A stretch of 32,625 bases of DNA, from IMG/VR virus record IMGVR_UViG_3300017989_000294, positions 1 to 32,625 of that record, one strand, 5' to 3'. Made by a program: the position numbers and the translations under genes. The notes beneath the pieces are model-generated. The model was not told the origin of the DNA. It searched no databases and worked only from the letters and a program-made list of their open reading frames with translations. Below are positions 21,882 to 30,173 of this stretch, piece after piece. Source of the stretch: a virus. Within the stretch, counting starts at the first letter, position 1. Each line of letters opens with the position of its first letter.

Positions 21882-22439
21882 TCAGGCTCCGGACTCGTTG
21901 GCGAAGGCCACCTTCACCTTCTTGCCGAGCTTGCGTCCCTTGGCCTCCTTGCTGGCCTTGATCTCCGCGTACCGCTCGGGGGAGATTCCCAGCTTGGAGC
22001 ACACGGCCAGCTCGCCCTCCTCCAGGGTCGGCGCCTGGGACGAGGCGGCCTGGTCCTGTGCCTCGGGGGAGGCCACGTCACCCATGGGCACGACGGCCTG
22101 GCCGGGCTCGTCCGGCTTGCCGTAGACCTCGTGGAAGGAGTCGAGGTCGGCCAGGGCCATCTTCTCGGCCCGCTCTCGGGAGGCCGGGGTGATGCGCCCG
22201 GCGGCGATGTAGCGCTCGACCATGTCCTTGGCCTCCTTCTCGCGCTTCGCCTGCTCCCGGTTCTTGAACTCCTCGGCCAGGGCGAGGGCCTTCTCGGAGT
22301 CCTTCTTGAGCTCCTCGTGCTCGCTCCTGAGCGTGGAAAGGGCCTGCTTCTCCTCGTCGATGGCCTTGTTGAGGTCATCCTCGGTGGCGTCCTCGGGCAG
22401 GTTGTACTTGGCCAGCACGGACTTGGGGATCGTCGGCAT
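21882..22439 (-). CDS. Internally started scaffold protein (gpZ-like), in frame with the protease
   Basis: Methionine 377 of the protease-scaffold frame (MPTIPKSVL...) is preceded by AGGAGG at a 5-nt spacing, a full ribosome site. The resulting 185-residue product would be only the coiled-coil scaffold part, starting exactly after the Pro-rich linker. In Mu the scaffold Z is translated in frame from inside the I gene in the same way. The excess of scaffold over protease in a prohead explains why. Confidence 0.75.
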   Translation of the reverse strand: MPTIPKSVLAKYNLPEDATEDDLNKAIDEEKQALSTLRSEHEELKKDSEKALALAEEFKNREQAKREKEAKDMVERYIAAGRITPASRERAEKMALADLDSFHEVYGKPDEPGQAVVPMGDVASPEAQDQAASSQAPTLEEGELAVCSKLGISPERYAEIKASKEAKGRKLGKKVKVAFANESGA

Positions 22440-23567
22440 CTCGTCCTCCTCTGACGATGCGGTTGTCGAGTCCTCGGGAACGGGCGCGGGCGGAGGCTCA
22501 GGAGCCGGAGCCGACGCGGGTACCGAGGGAACGTTCCCGGCCGGAGCCGGGGGTGATGTGTTGATGGGATGGCCCGCGAGGGCCAGGACGACGCTCTCGG
22601 GAACCGCCCACACGCGGTGGGGCGGGGCGTCGTCGCGCTTCTTGCGCGCGGAGTTGAGCAGTTTGCCAGCCTGGACCGGGTCCATGTCCGGTAGGAACGG
22701 GCTGTTGACCAGGGCCACGGTCCAGATCGACGGGCCGATGTCCTCGGCCGTGAACGGATCCGTGGTGTGGTGGATGATGACCGGGCTGATGTACTTGTAC
22801 TCGCCAGCGCGGATGAACTCGGCTGCACGCTGGGTCCAGGCCACATCGCACATCATCGAGTTACCGGAGCGCTCGAGGCTCAGGGCCCTGCCCCAGCCCG
22901 AGGCCAGGAAGCCCATGTTCCAGACCGAGTCGTGGCCGTAGTCGAAGGCCAGCTCGTTTTTGAACCGGTCGAAGTTGACCTTGATGGCGGCCAGGAAGTC
23001 GTCATCCATCTCGAAGGGATACTGGGGGTGGCCCAGGAACTTGCCGGTCCGGCAGATCTGCACCTTGGCCTTGATGCCTCCGCCCTCGATCATCTCCGGA
23101 TTGTCACCCAGCAGGATCGGGTACGCGGGGTCGGACAGTATGACCCCTACCGGGCTCGACGGATCACCCAGAGGGATGACACGTCTGGAGTTGGCGTTCT
23201 TGCCCGTGACGATCTCGAGGATCTCCTGGGCTGCCTCGATGATCTCCCCCAGTGCCTCGAAGTCGTCGCCCAGCTTTGTGCGCCCCTTGCTCTTCTCCTT
23301 CTTGCATGCGGCGATAGTTGCGGTCAGGGCGGACTGGTACACGAGTCCGTTCTTGCCGTAGGGATGCAGGTACCGCTTGGCCGATTTCGAGGCTTCCGTG
23401 GTGTCCTCAGTGAGGTGCCACTTCCCGAAGTCCTCCACACTGCCATCGGAGAGCAGGGCGCCTTTCTCCTCGTCGGAGAAGGACCACTCGTCGTCGTAGT
23501 TGACCTTACCGTTCGAGATCCGACCCTTGGCGTAGGTGACGCCAGCCTGGTGCAGCTTCAAGCCCAT
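21882..23567 (-). CDS. Prohead protease with C-terminal scaffold, Mu I/Z-like
   Basis: The product is 561 residues. The Mu I-like protease region runs about 165-335: RFKNELAFDYGHDSVWNMGF holds the probable His (His212) and Ser (Ser214), and AAEFIRAGEYKYISPVI is the family's typical later motif. A first region (1-165) contains KWHLTED...YLHPYGKNG, which resembles the N-terminal domain of some prohead protease precursors. Residues 340-376 are a Pro/Ala-rich linker. Residues 377-561 are a helical scaffold with a long charged coiled coil (LSTLRSEHEELKKDSEKALA and onward). The protease processes the prohead and the scaffold directs its assembly. Mu makes the scaffold separately from an internal start, and the same seems possible here. 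Confidence 0.85.
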   Translation of the reverse strand: MGLKLHQAGVTYAKGRISNGKVNYDDEWSFSDEEKGALLSDGSVEDFGKWHLTEDTTEASKSAKRYLHPYGKNGLVYQSALTATIAACKKEKSKGRTKLGDDFEALGEIIEAAQEILEIVTGKNANSRRVIPLGDPSSPVGVILSDPAYPILLGDNPEMIEGGGIKAKVQICRTGKFLGHPQYPFEMDDDFLAAIKVNFDRFKNELAFDYGHDSVWNMGFLASGWGRALSLERSGNSMMCDVAWTQRAAEFIRAGEYKYISPVIIHHTTDPFTAEDIGPSIWTVALVNSPFLPDMDPVQAGKLLNSARKKRDDAPPHRVWAVPESVVLALAGHPINTSPPAPAGNVPSVPASAPAPEPPPAPVPEDSTTASSEEDEMPTIPKSVLAKYNLPEDATEDDLNKAIDEEKQALSTLRSEHEELKKDSEKALALAEEFKNREQAKREKEAKDMVERYIAAGRITPASRERAEKMALADLDSFHEVYGKPDEPGQAVVPMGDVASPEAQDQAASSQAPTLEEGELAVCSKLGISPERYAEIKASKEAKGRKLGKKVKVAFANESGA

Positions 23568-23576
23568 CTGCTACTC

Positions 23577-23927
23577 CTATCCCCCGAGCTCGCCCATCTT
23601 GCGACGGACCGCATCCATGAACTGCTTGGCGGTTCCTGCGTCCACGCTTGTTGCCGGGATGACCTGTGGTCCGTTCTTCTTGCGCTCCGCTACGGTCTCG
23701 ACCAGGGCCTCAAGCTCGAGCTGGGTGGCCATGGGACCGCGGACCCCAGCCTTCCCTCCACGCTTGAGCACCTGCTTGCCCTTGCTGGTAGTGATACCGA
23801 ACACCACCGCGCTCTCGGGGTGCTTGTTGATGTAGGCCTGTACCGTGCGAACGAGCAGGTCAGACTCCTCGCCCTCGGAGGCTGGGTGCTGGACGGCGCC
23901 CGTGCCTTTGTCGTCGGCGATCTGCAT
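23577..23927 (-). CDS. Small protein between G-like and protease genes, unknown
   Basis: The product is 116 residues with a strong AGGGGGA ribosome site, inserted where Mu has no gene. It has an acidic start, a central strand-like part (ESAVVFGITTSKGKQVLKRG) and a helical C-terminus (AKQFMDAVRRKMGELGG). No family is recognised. Tight spacing to both neighbours indicates a real late gene, perhaps a minor head or completion protein. Confidence 0.6.
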   Translation of the reverse strand: MQIADDKGTGAVQHPASEGEESDLLVRTVQAYINKHPESAVVFGITTSKGKQVLKRGGKAGVRGPMATQLELEALVETVAERKKNGPQVIPATSVDAGTAKQFMDAVRRKMGELGG

Positions 23928-23938
23928 GATTCCCCCTG

Positions 23939-24352
23939 TCAGCGCAGTGCGCTGAAGAAACCTTCCTTGAACAGGCGTTGGGCCTGCTTCTTGATGTCGT
24001 TCCAGGACTCTTCGAAGAACGGCTGGGGCTTCTGGCCTCTGCTAAACCCATATCCCCGCCTGATGTAGTCGTGGCGGGGACCGTAGAGACCGGTGCCGTT
24101 ATGCACGAGCTGTGCGTAATCAGCTGTCGCCCTCAGGCGGCCGACCACGTCAAAGCCACTGCCCTGGGTCCTCGCCCTGATCGAGTGCATGAGGTTCTTG
24201 GACTTCTTGGGCACCCGGATGACAGCCTTTGCCTTCCAGGCCATGATGACCCGGTGCATTCCTGCTCGAGAGCCTCGCTTGAACTTCTTGAGCGTCAGCT
24301 TCTCGATCTTGCTCCGAAAGGCCGACTCGTTGATGTCTATGAACGGGTGCAC
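23939..24352 (-). CDS. Mu gpG / HK97 gp10-like virion morphogenesis protein
   Basis: The product is 137 residues whose start overlaps the end of the portal-F gene. It fits the gp10-like tail-completion family: basic helix (SRAGMHRVIMAWKAKAVIRV), KKSKNLMHSI, then VVGRLRATADYAQLVHNGTG and the later KPQPFFEESWNDIKK. The 'YA..V..GTG' and 'PQPFF..' motifs are diagnostic for this fold. In Mu the equivalent position holds gpG. These proteins form the ring joining tail to head. Confidence 0.75.
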   Translation of the reverse strand: MHPFIDINESAFRSKIEKLTLKKFKRGSRAGMHRVIMAWKAKAVIRVPKKSKNLMHSIRARTQGSGFDVVGRLRATADYAQLVHNGTGLYGPRHDYIRRGYGFSRGQKPQPFFEESWNDIKKQAQRLFKEGFFSALR

Positions 24353-26751
24353 AGCCTCTTCTTCCAGTCACGCCACCGCTGGCTCATGGTGATGATGCCC
24401 CTCGGCCTCACGATGGCACTGGCTGCGGCGGAGAAGACCATGATCCAGATGCACTTACAGTTCGGGTGCAGGGGCTGCATGTAGCCGTACTGCTCGAAAT
24501 ACTTGCGCTTGAGCTCCTCGTCCGCCTCGGGATTCACCGGATGGTTCGCCGAGAGATCCTTGAGCCGCTGCACCTGCTGCTCCGGCTCGAGCTTGGCGAA
24601 GTCCATCATGTGGGCGTGGACCTGGGCCACGCTCACCTGGGTCCCGTGGAGGCTCCCGCACCTTTTGCAGGCTTCCCGCTCACCGGACGGCGCGTACCAC
24701 TGCATGGCAGCCACGCTGGCGTCCATCATCTGCTGGACATCGGCGTAGCCCCGGACCCTGGCCACCGAGGTGTTGATGATGCGCTTGGCCTGCCACTTGT
24801 GCAGGTGGGCGAGCCTGCCCTCCAGGCCCTTGGCGAACTCCTCCAGTGTCTCGGCCTTCATCCGGTCGAAGAGGTTTCCACCCTTCTCCCCGTACCAGTC
24901 CTCGAGGAACGACCTGACGAACTGCTCCGACTCATCGCCCTTGATGTACTTGCTGAAGTGGAACTTGTCGAAGGTGCCGAGCGACTCGGTGAAGGTCAGA
25001 TCCTCGGGACCGAAGTCGAAGCCGATGCCCCTGGGCCAGCCCGTGGTGTCGAGCTTGAAGCGCTCGTAGAGAGCCTCGACGACCGGCTTGAACTTGCCCC
25101 TGCCGATGACCTGTGCGTACTCTGGCCCGAGATGGCCGACGATCTCCTGGGCGAACACGGTCACGCCCGGGTCGGTGGCCTGGTCCTTCACCCAGCTCGT
25201 GGCGATCTTGACCGCAGCCTCCCTGGCCACGACCGCCGCCTCGTCGGCCACCTCCACGTACTCGGAGACGCTGCCCTCGAACACCTCGCCGGCCGCGTCC
25301 TCATCGAAGTCCTCGGGCTTCTCGGCAAGGATGAGTGGGGCTCGAGGCCTCGTGCTCGCCGCTGCTTTCCCCTCTTCTCCCTCGGCCCCCTCCTCTGGCT
25401 CCTCGCCGATGCCTGCGAAGGGATTCGGCGCCGCCTGCCTCTCGAGGATATCATCCTCCTCGGCGTCCTCGTCCGGGAGGGGGCGATTGTAGCGATCAGC
25501 CAGGTCGCTCTTGAGCAGCGGGTAGCCGAGATCGTAGAGGCCCTGGTCGGTCTTGAGCTCCGCCTCGGTATCCGCCGGCGCCTCGGCATTCATCCAGAAT
25601 GCCGGATTGAACTCGCTCCCGTCCGCGTAGTTGAGATTGTACCAGCCCTTGATGAGCCCCCTGGAGATCCCGTTGCTGATCGTCAGGCCGTAGCGGCGGA
25701 CCTTGTCCCGCTCCACGCCCTTGTGGACCGTGGCGCTCGCGTAGGTGCCCTTGTCGCGGATGTCCATGCCCTGGGTCGCACCCAGGAAGAGGATCGCGAT
25801 GTCGTCGTTGCAAGCATCGAAGAGAGCGGCCGGCACGATGCTCTTGCCCGAGACCTGGGGCCAGAGGATGTCGATCTCGTCTCGAGCGTCAATGACGCCA
25901 CGGGACCGGCTCCTGATCTTGGAGACGACATCCTTGAGGATGCGCATCGCATCGTCGTCCCAATGGCCCTTCTCCGGGGCGTTCGCGCCGGCCCTGCCCA
26001 GCACGAACGGCGTTCCGAACTGCTCCGAGAACTGCACCCAGTCCTTCCAGCTGAAGCGCTTGAAGGCGTAGAGCCATGCCGCGTTCCGGCCGAGCCCGTC
26101 CCTCGTCGGGTAGGCCGGCCGAACCTTGCCCCTGAGCACAAGCCATCTGAGGGGATCGAGCTCCATGCCCGGGTACTGCCCAGAGGGCCCTCTCGCGCCG
26201 GGGTCGTAGAGCCGGGGCCGGAAGCTCGTATCCCAGGCGAGCCGGCGCGGATGCCTGAACGCGATCCTGACCGGCTCCCATCGCCCCACCCTCTCGACGT
26301 AGTCCCACTGGACCTCGGGATTGACCCAGCCGTAGTACATCGCGCTGGAGAGGTCGAGGAGCAGGTCCTCGAACCCTCCCAACCCCAGCTCGCTCCCGGG
26401 GCTGGGCAGGTACTCGAGGCGCTGAAGCATCTGCGAGGCGTCCAGCGCGATCTCCGCGGCCCGGTCCTTCTTGACGTCGTCTACGTCCGCCGGCAGGACT
26501 GCCCAATCGAGGCTCGAGACGGCCCCCTCGAGGCGCTGCGCCGCACTGTCGAGCCGGCCGTCCCTCTCGCGGGCAAGGTCGAGGAAGTCCATGAACTCCC
26601 GGGGCCGGCCCCGGGCGGCGTTGTCCAGGATGCCCGAGAGCCAGGCCGGCGAGGGGGCATCGACCAGGGCGACGCGCCTCTCCGAGGACGGCAGATCCAG
26701 GTCAAGCGAGGCGGTGAGATACCTCGGCTCCTGAGTGACGAGCTTAGGCAT
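24337..26751 (-). CDS. Portal-F fusion protein (Mu gp29 + gp30-like)
   Basis: The product is 804 residues from the ATG at 26751, behind GAGGGCGGGA; in-frame sequence upstream lies inside the large terminase and is rejected. Residues 1 to about 400 are a DUF935 portal: RDGRLDSAAQRLEGAVSSLD, ERVGRWEPVRIAFRHPRRLA, FKRFSWKDWVQFSEQFGTPF. After an acidic linker (about 425-475, ADRYNRPLPDEDAEEDDILE and Glu/Gly repeats) comes a Mu F / SPP1 gp7-type head protein: RIINTSVARVRGYAD, then a Cys pair (CKRCGSLHG, about 694) and the closing HPNCKC (about 757). In Mu these are separate genes. There is no stop or internal restart between the halves, so every portal subunit would carry an F domain. Confidence 0.85.
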   Translation of the reverse strand: MPKLVTQEPRYLTASLDLDLPSSERRVALVDAPSPAWLSGILDNAARGRPREFMDFLDLARERDGRLDSAAQRLEGAVSSLDWAVLPADVDDVKKDRAAEIALDASQMLQRLEYLPSPGSELGLGGFEDLLLDLSSAMYYGWVNPEVQWDYVERVGRWEPVRIAFRHPRRLAWDTSFRPRLYDPGARGPSGQYPGMELDPLRWLVLRGKVRPAYPTRDGLGRNAAWLYAFKRFSWKDWVQFSEQFGTPFVLGRAGANAPEKGHWDDDAMRILKDVVSKIRSRSRGVIDARDEIDILWPQVSGKSIVPAALFDACNDDIAILFLGATQGMDIRDKGTYASATVHKGVERDKVRRYGLTISNGISRGLIKGWYNLNYADGSEFNPAFWMNAEAPADTEAELKTDQGLYDLGYPLLKSDLADRYNRPLPDEDAEEDDILERQAAPNPFAGIGEEPEEGAEGEEGKAAASTRPRAPLILAEKPEDFDEDAAGEVFEGSVSEYVEVADEAAVVAREAAVKIATSWVKDQATDPGVTVFAQEIVGHLGPEYAQVIGRGKFKPVVEALYERFKLDTTGWPRGIGFDFGPEDLTFTESLGTFDKFHFSKYIKGDESEQFVRSFLEDWYGEKGGNLFDRMKAETLEEFAKGLEGRLAHLHKWQAKRIINTSVARVRGYADVQQMMDASVAAMQWYAPSGEREACKRCGSLHGTQVSVAQVHAHMMDFAKLEPEQQVQRLKDLSANHPVNPEADEELKRKYFEQYGYMQPLHPNCKCIWIMVFSAAASAIVRPRGIITMSQRWRDWKKRLCTRS

Positions 26752-26795
26752 TCCCGCCCTCACGACCTGTAGAGCGTGCAAACTGCATTCACTCG

Positions 26796-28268
26796 TTACC
26801 AGTCCCTTCGGGATCCGCGATGATCGTCTCCCCAGTCGAGCCGGGCACCCTCGAGAGTTCCCTTCGCTCGCGGCCGCGGTGCAGAACCCAGGCCGTAGTC
26901 GGCCAGCCCCAGGGCCCAGGCGATGTCGGCATGCCCTGTCTCGTCTGCCTCGGAGTCGTAGCGGAAGCCTCCGCCCTTCATCCTGATCTGCCTGATGGCA
27001 TGGAGGTGGGCGCGGATCCGCTTGTCCACGGGGATGAGGATCTCCCGCTTCTCGAAGCGGGCCTTGAGGCCCGTCATGATCTCTTCCTTCTTCGGGTTGG
27101 AGAGGATGACCCCCTCGACCCTGGCCTTGCCGTAGCGCTCCTGCAGCTCCTCGATGATGGGGCCACCCATGCCGATGTAGTCGCCGCAGGTCCTGACCGG
27201 CTTGAGCTCGTCGATGCGGCTGGCCACCTTCCTCCTCTGATCGGGGAACGGCGTCTTGTGCATCACGTCGAGGCTGACCAGGGTACGCTGTTCCTTCTGC
27301 TGGAGCGCTGCGATGGCTGAGCGGTGCTTGTGCCGGCCCACATCGAAGCCCATCCCCAGCGGGGCACCGGAGACGGGCGCGAACATCGAGCACGTCTCGC
27401 AGTCTTCCTCGCAGTCCTCGGGGCACTTGGGCTCGCAGGACATGATGAGCTCGTAGGGGAAGAACGTCCCCTCCTCATCGATGAACTCGCAGGCGTACTC
27501 CTGCAGGAACTCCTCTCGATCGCCCATGCCCTCGTAGGCGATCTTCAGCCTCTCCGTGCCGAACCTCTCGACGAGCTCCTCGGGGGGCGTGCCGGGCGCC
27601 ACGGCCTTGGCCTTCTTGACGTCCTTGCACAGACCGTAGAAGTGCCACCATGGCCAGGTCTTCCTGACCCAGGTCTTGTACTTGTGGGGGTTGGTCAGGA
27701 TGTCGTAGAAGACGCCCCGCTGCCCCAGGGGTGTGGACCCGCCCCGGACGATTCCACCTCGACCGATGCCTCCCATGGCAGCGGTCTTGATGGCCTGGTC
27801 CAGGTTGATGTGCGCCCACTCGTCGACGTAGTAGCGGGCCCGGCCCTTGCCTCGAGGGGGCTTCGACGGCCAGCCGATGAACCGGCTGCCGTTGTCGATC
27901 TCGAGCTCGTAGACATTGTCGGTGACGATCTCGGGACGCACCCCAGGCCAGAGGGCCTTGATGCACTCCTTGACGTACCGGATCTTTTCCTTCGTCTCTT
28001 CCTTGTTGTACGAGGTGAAGTTGCAGACGGTCCCGGGCTCGAGCCAGCCCGCGGCCAGGGCATCGGCCGCAGCGGCGAAGCTCCACCCCCCCTGCCGTGC
28101 CTTGTTGTCGATCCTGATGACCGCGGTCTCGTTCCAGAACTCAACCTGCAGGTCCTCGTAGACCGCGTTGTCGTCCCCGGTGGCCTTCTGGAGGTTCAGG
28201 TTTTCGAGCAGAAAGGCACAGCGACGGGTCCGGGCTACGGGGGCAGGTCGTCGTGCCCCTGTACCCAT
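26796..28268 (-). CDS. Large terminase, Mu gp28-like
   Basis: The product is 490 residues, overlapping the small terminase by 34 nt. ATPase motifs: ARQGGWS (57-63, a Walker A of the Mu 'RQxGWS' kind, with no classical GKS/T), VDEWAH (148-153, Walker B) and GGSTP (177-181, coupling). RNase H-like nuclease: FDVGRHKHRS (Asp309), GDYIGMGGP (Asp363) and DETGHADIAWALGLA near the C-terminus. It cuts concatemeric or integrated DNA and pumps it into the prohead. Just before the nuclease, residues 278-293 contain five Cys in a regular spacing, which I do not recall in the Mu protein. The ATG start has only a weak GGAG nearby and translation is probably coupled. Confidence 0.85.
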   Translation of the reverse strand: MGTGARRPAPVARTRRCAFLLENLNLQKATGDDNAVYEDLQVEFWNETAVIRIDNKARQGGWSFAAAADALAAGWLEPGTVCNFTSYNKEETKEKIRYVKECIKALWPGVRPEIVTDNVYELEIDNGSRFIGWPSKPPRGKGRARYYVDEWAHINLDQAIKTAAMGGIGRGGIVRGGSTPLGQRGVFYDILTNPHKYKTWVRKTWPWWHFYGLCKDVKKAKAVAPGTPPEELVERFGTERLKIAYEGMGDREEFLQEYACEFIDEEGTFFPYELIMSCEPKCPEDCEEDCETCSMFAPVSGAPLGMGFDVGRHKHRSAIAALQQKEQRTLVSLDVMHKTPFPDQRRKVASRIDELKPVRTCGDYIGMGGPIIEELQERYGKARVEGVILSNPKKEEIMTGLKARFEKREILIPVDKRIRAHLHAIRQIRMKGGGFRYDSEADETGHADIAWALGLADYGLGSAPRPRAKGTLEGARLDWGDDHRGSRRDW

Positions 28269-28849
28269 TGCTCCGCCGTGACCCGTGGCGCTGGACCAGC
28301 GCTTTCCATCTTTCCCCCGTTGAGGACGTTCTGAATCTTCAGGATGACGTTGCTGGCCGAGTGCAGACTGTTGGTGCCTTCCCTGAGCATCGTCCCCGCA
28401 GCTCTCTGCCGGGACGGGTTGGACTTCTTGTTGTCGAGGATCTCGTTGGACTTCTCGATCATCTTCTGGGCCACGACCATGGCGTTGCGGGCCATGAGCA
28501 ACACCTGCTTGCAGACCTCCCGGACTTCACGCTGTTTGTCGTCGACAGCATCTACGGGCGCGGGAGGCTGTTGCCTCGCTGGTGTTGACTTCCGCCGGGT
28601 GTTGCCCTTTTTTTTACGAGATGTTGCCCGGGTACTATTCTTCTTTTTGCGGGCTGGCTTCTTCTTGGCCTCGGCCTTCTTCGCCTTCTTCTTCGTCCGG
28701 GCGCCTCTGCGCTTCGAGGTGTCCCAGCCCTCACGCTTCGCCCTCTTCGAGATGGTACCCTTGTTGACGCCCAGGGCCTCGAGCTCCTTCCAGGGCGCCC
28801 CCCGCTCGAACTCGTTTCGGATGCGGGTCCACGTCCTGGCTGCGACCAT
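28235..28849 (-). CDS. Small terminase-type DNA-binding protein
   Basis: The product is 204 residues, starting at an ATG with GGGGAG upstream and a TGATG overlap with the methylase gene. Residues 8-45 form a helix-turn-helix (FERGAPWKELEALGVNKGTI), 50-95 are an extremely Lys/Arg-rich linker, and 100-180 are helical, probably an oligomerisation part (KQREVREVCKQVLLMARNAM). The layout and place directly before the large terminase fit a small terminase that recognises the DNA to be packaged. The Lys codons include an A8 run (28608-28615) containing an in-phase A AAA AAG. I recognise no sequence family, so the call is by context and architecture. Confidence 0.65.
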   Translation of the reverse strand: MVAARTWTRIRNEFERGAPWKELEALGVNKGTISKRAKREGWDTSKRRGARTKKKAKKAEAKKKPARKKKNSTRATSRKKKGNTRRKSTPARQQPPAPVDAVDDKQREVREVCKQVLLMARNAMVVAQKMIEKSNEILDNKKSNPSRQRAAGTMLREGTNSLHSASNVILKIQNVLNGGKMESAGPAPRVTAEQWVQGHDDLPP

Positions 28850-30090
28850 CAGCTCCCCCTTCGACGGGCCTTCCTGCCGGTGAGTGTCTGCCAGCGCTCG
28901 ACGATGACGTCACAGTAGCGTGGGTCGAGCTCCATGGCCCGACACCGGCGCTCGAGCTTCTCGGCAGCGATGAGTGTTGACCCCGACCCTCCGAACGGCT
29001 CGAGCCCGACGTCCCCGCGCCGGCTGGAGTTCACGAGCATGCGCTCGATGAGCTCCACGGGCTTCATCGTGGGGTGGTCCGGGTTCCGGGCCGGCTTCGG
29101 CACCTCGAAGATGGTGTCCTGGGTCCGCCCTCCGAGCCACGGCCTCTTCCGGCCCTTCTTCCAGCCGTAGAGGATGGACTCGTGCCGGCAGTGGTAATCC
29201 ATGTGCCCGAGCACGAACTGGTCCTTCACCCAGACGAGGCGCTCGTGGAAGAGCCAGCCCACGTCCAGGAAGGCCTTCGCGAACTCGACGGATTGGACGC
29301 CATCCGGGTGCGCCACGTAGATGGGAGCACCAGCGATGAGGACCTGGTCGGCCGCATGGAAGGCGTCGAGTAGCAGGGCCGGCAGGCCCTCGGCCGTGTC
29401 TCCTTCGATGGTGAGGGCGTCCTTCGTCCCGCCGACGTAGTCCACGCCGTAGGGCGGGTCGGTCCACATCCACCGGGCCCGGGTCTTGCCCATGAGCCTG
29501 GCGATGGCGGCGGCGTCGGTCGATGACCCGCACAGCACCCGGTGGTCCCCGAGCTGCCACAGCGTCCCGGGCTTCGAGATGGGCTTCTTCGGCGGCGCCG
29601 GCGCCTCGTCCAGGGCCGGGTCCGAGACGACCAGGTCCGGGAACAGCTGCTCGATCTCGAGCCTCAGCTCCTGGAACCTGAGCCCGGCTGACAGGTCCGG
29701 GATCTCGTGCTGTATCTCCTCGATGATGCCCAGGGCTGGCTTCGCCCAGCGCCCCTGGATCATCTCGTTGTTCAGGTTGATGACGTGCAGGGCCTCTTCG
29801 GCCGAGCCCGGTGGTACGTCTATCCAGGTCACATCATCAGGGTGCACCCAGTCCTGGCCCATCTCCTCGAGGGCCCTCAGGCGCTGGTGTCCGCCGATGA
29901 CGCGGTTGCCGTTCTTGTTGACCGTGATGGTCGTCTCGAGGCGGTAGCCCCGAGTCGGCTTCCAGCCCGGGATGCGTCTCGTCGATTCCCGGATGGACTC
30001 CTTCAGCCCTTCAAGTGCCTCTGCGGTGATATTCCGCTGCCCACGCTCGAAGGGCTCGAGCGTGGAGATCGGGATGCTCCGTTTGCCCAC
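28849..30090 (-). CDS. ParB-like domain fused to a DNA methyltransferase (beta-class order)
   Basis: The product is 413 residues, starting at a GTG. Residues 1-110 are a ParB/Srx-like domain (VIGGHQRLRALEEMG, INLNNEM). A linker leads to the methyltransferase: DPPYGVDY (211-218, catalytic motif IV) comes first and EPFGGSGSTLIA (364-375, SAM-binding motif I) later, the order of beta-class N6-adenine or N4-cytosine enzymes. PTMKPVELIERML is the usual spacer before motif I. It probably modifies phage DNA against host restriction or marks sequences. It lies directly before and overlaps the terminase genes. No restriction enzyme partner is present in the window. Confidence 0.85.
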   Translation of the reverse strand: MGKRSIPISTLEPFERGQRNITAEALEGLKESIRESTRRIPGWKPTRGYRLETTITVNKNGNRVIGGHQRLRALEEMGQDWVHPDDVTWIDVPPGSAEEALHVINLNNEMIQGRWAKPALGIIEEIQHEIPDLSAGLRFQELRLEIEQLFPDLVVSDPALDEAPAPPKKPISKPGTLWQLGDHRVLCGSSTDAAAIARLMGKTRARWMWTDPPYGVDYVGGTKDALTIEGDTAEGLPALLLDAFHAADQVLIAGAPIYVAHPDGVQSVEFAKAFLDVGWLFHERLVWVKDQFVLGHMDYHCRHESILYGWKKGRKRPWLGGRTQDTIFEVPKPARNPDHPTMKPVELIERMLVNSSRRGDVGLEPFGGSGSTLIAAEKLERRCRAMELDPRYCDVIVERWQTLTGRKARRRGS

Positions 30091-30110
30091 ATGGCTCTAA
30101 CGCCGCGATT

Positions 30111-30148
30111 TTGGAGGATATTCCTAGCCAATCCGATATATGCTACAA
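30111..30148 (+). promoter_or_regulatory. Candidate promoter of the receiver-like gene
   Basis: TTGGAG (30111-30116) and GATATA (30135-30140) are separated by 18 bp in an AT-rich stretch upstream of the plus-strand gene. A G-rich ribosome site (GGGGG before the ATG) follows. The match to sigma-70 boxes is moderate. The same 80-bp gap must also drive or pass the leftward late operon. Confidence 0.35.
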
Positions 30149-30173
30149 GTCTATATCAAGATTGGGGGTCTCA

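Noticed and set aside
26752-27426. Upstream extension of the portal-F frame
   Set aside because: It overlaps the large terminase, is Arg/Gly/Pro-rich shadow sequence, and the ATG at 26751 has a suitable ribosome site.
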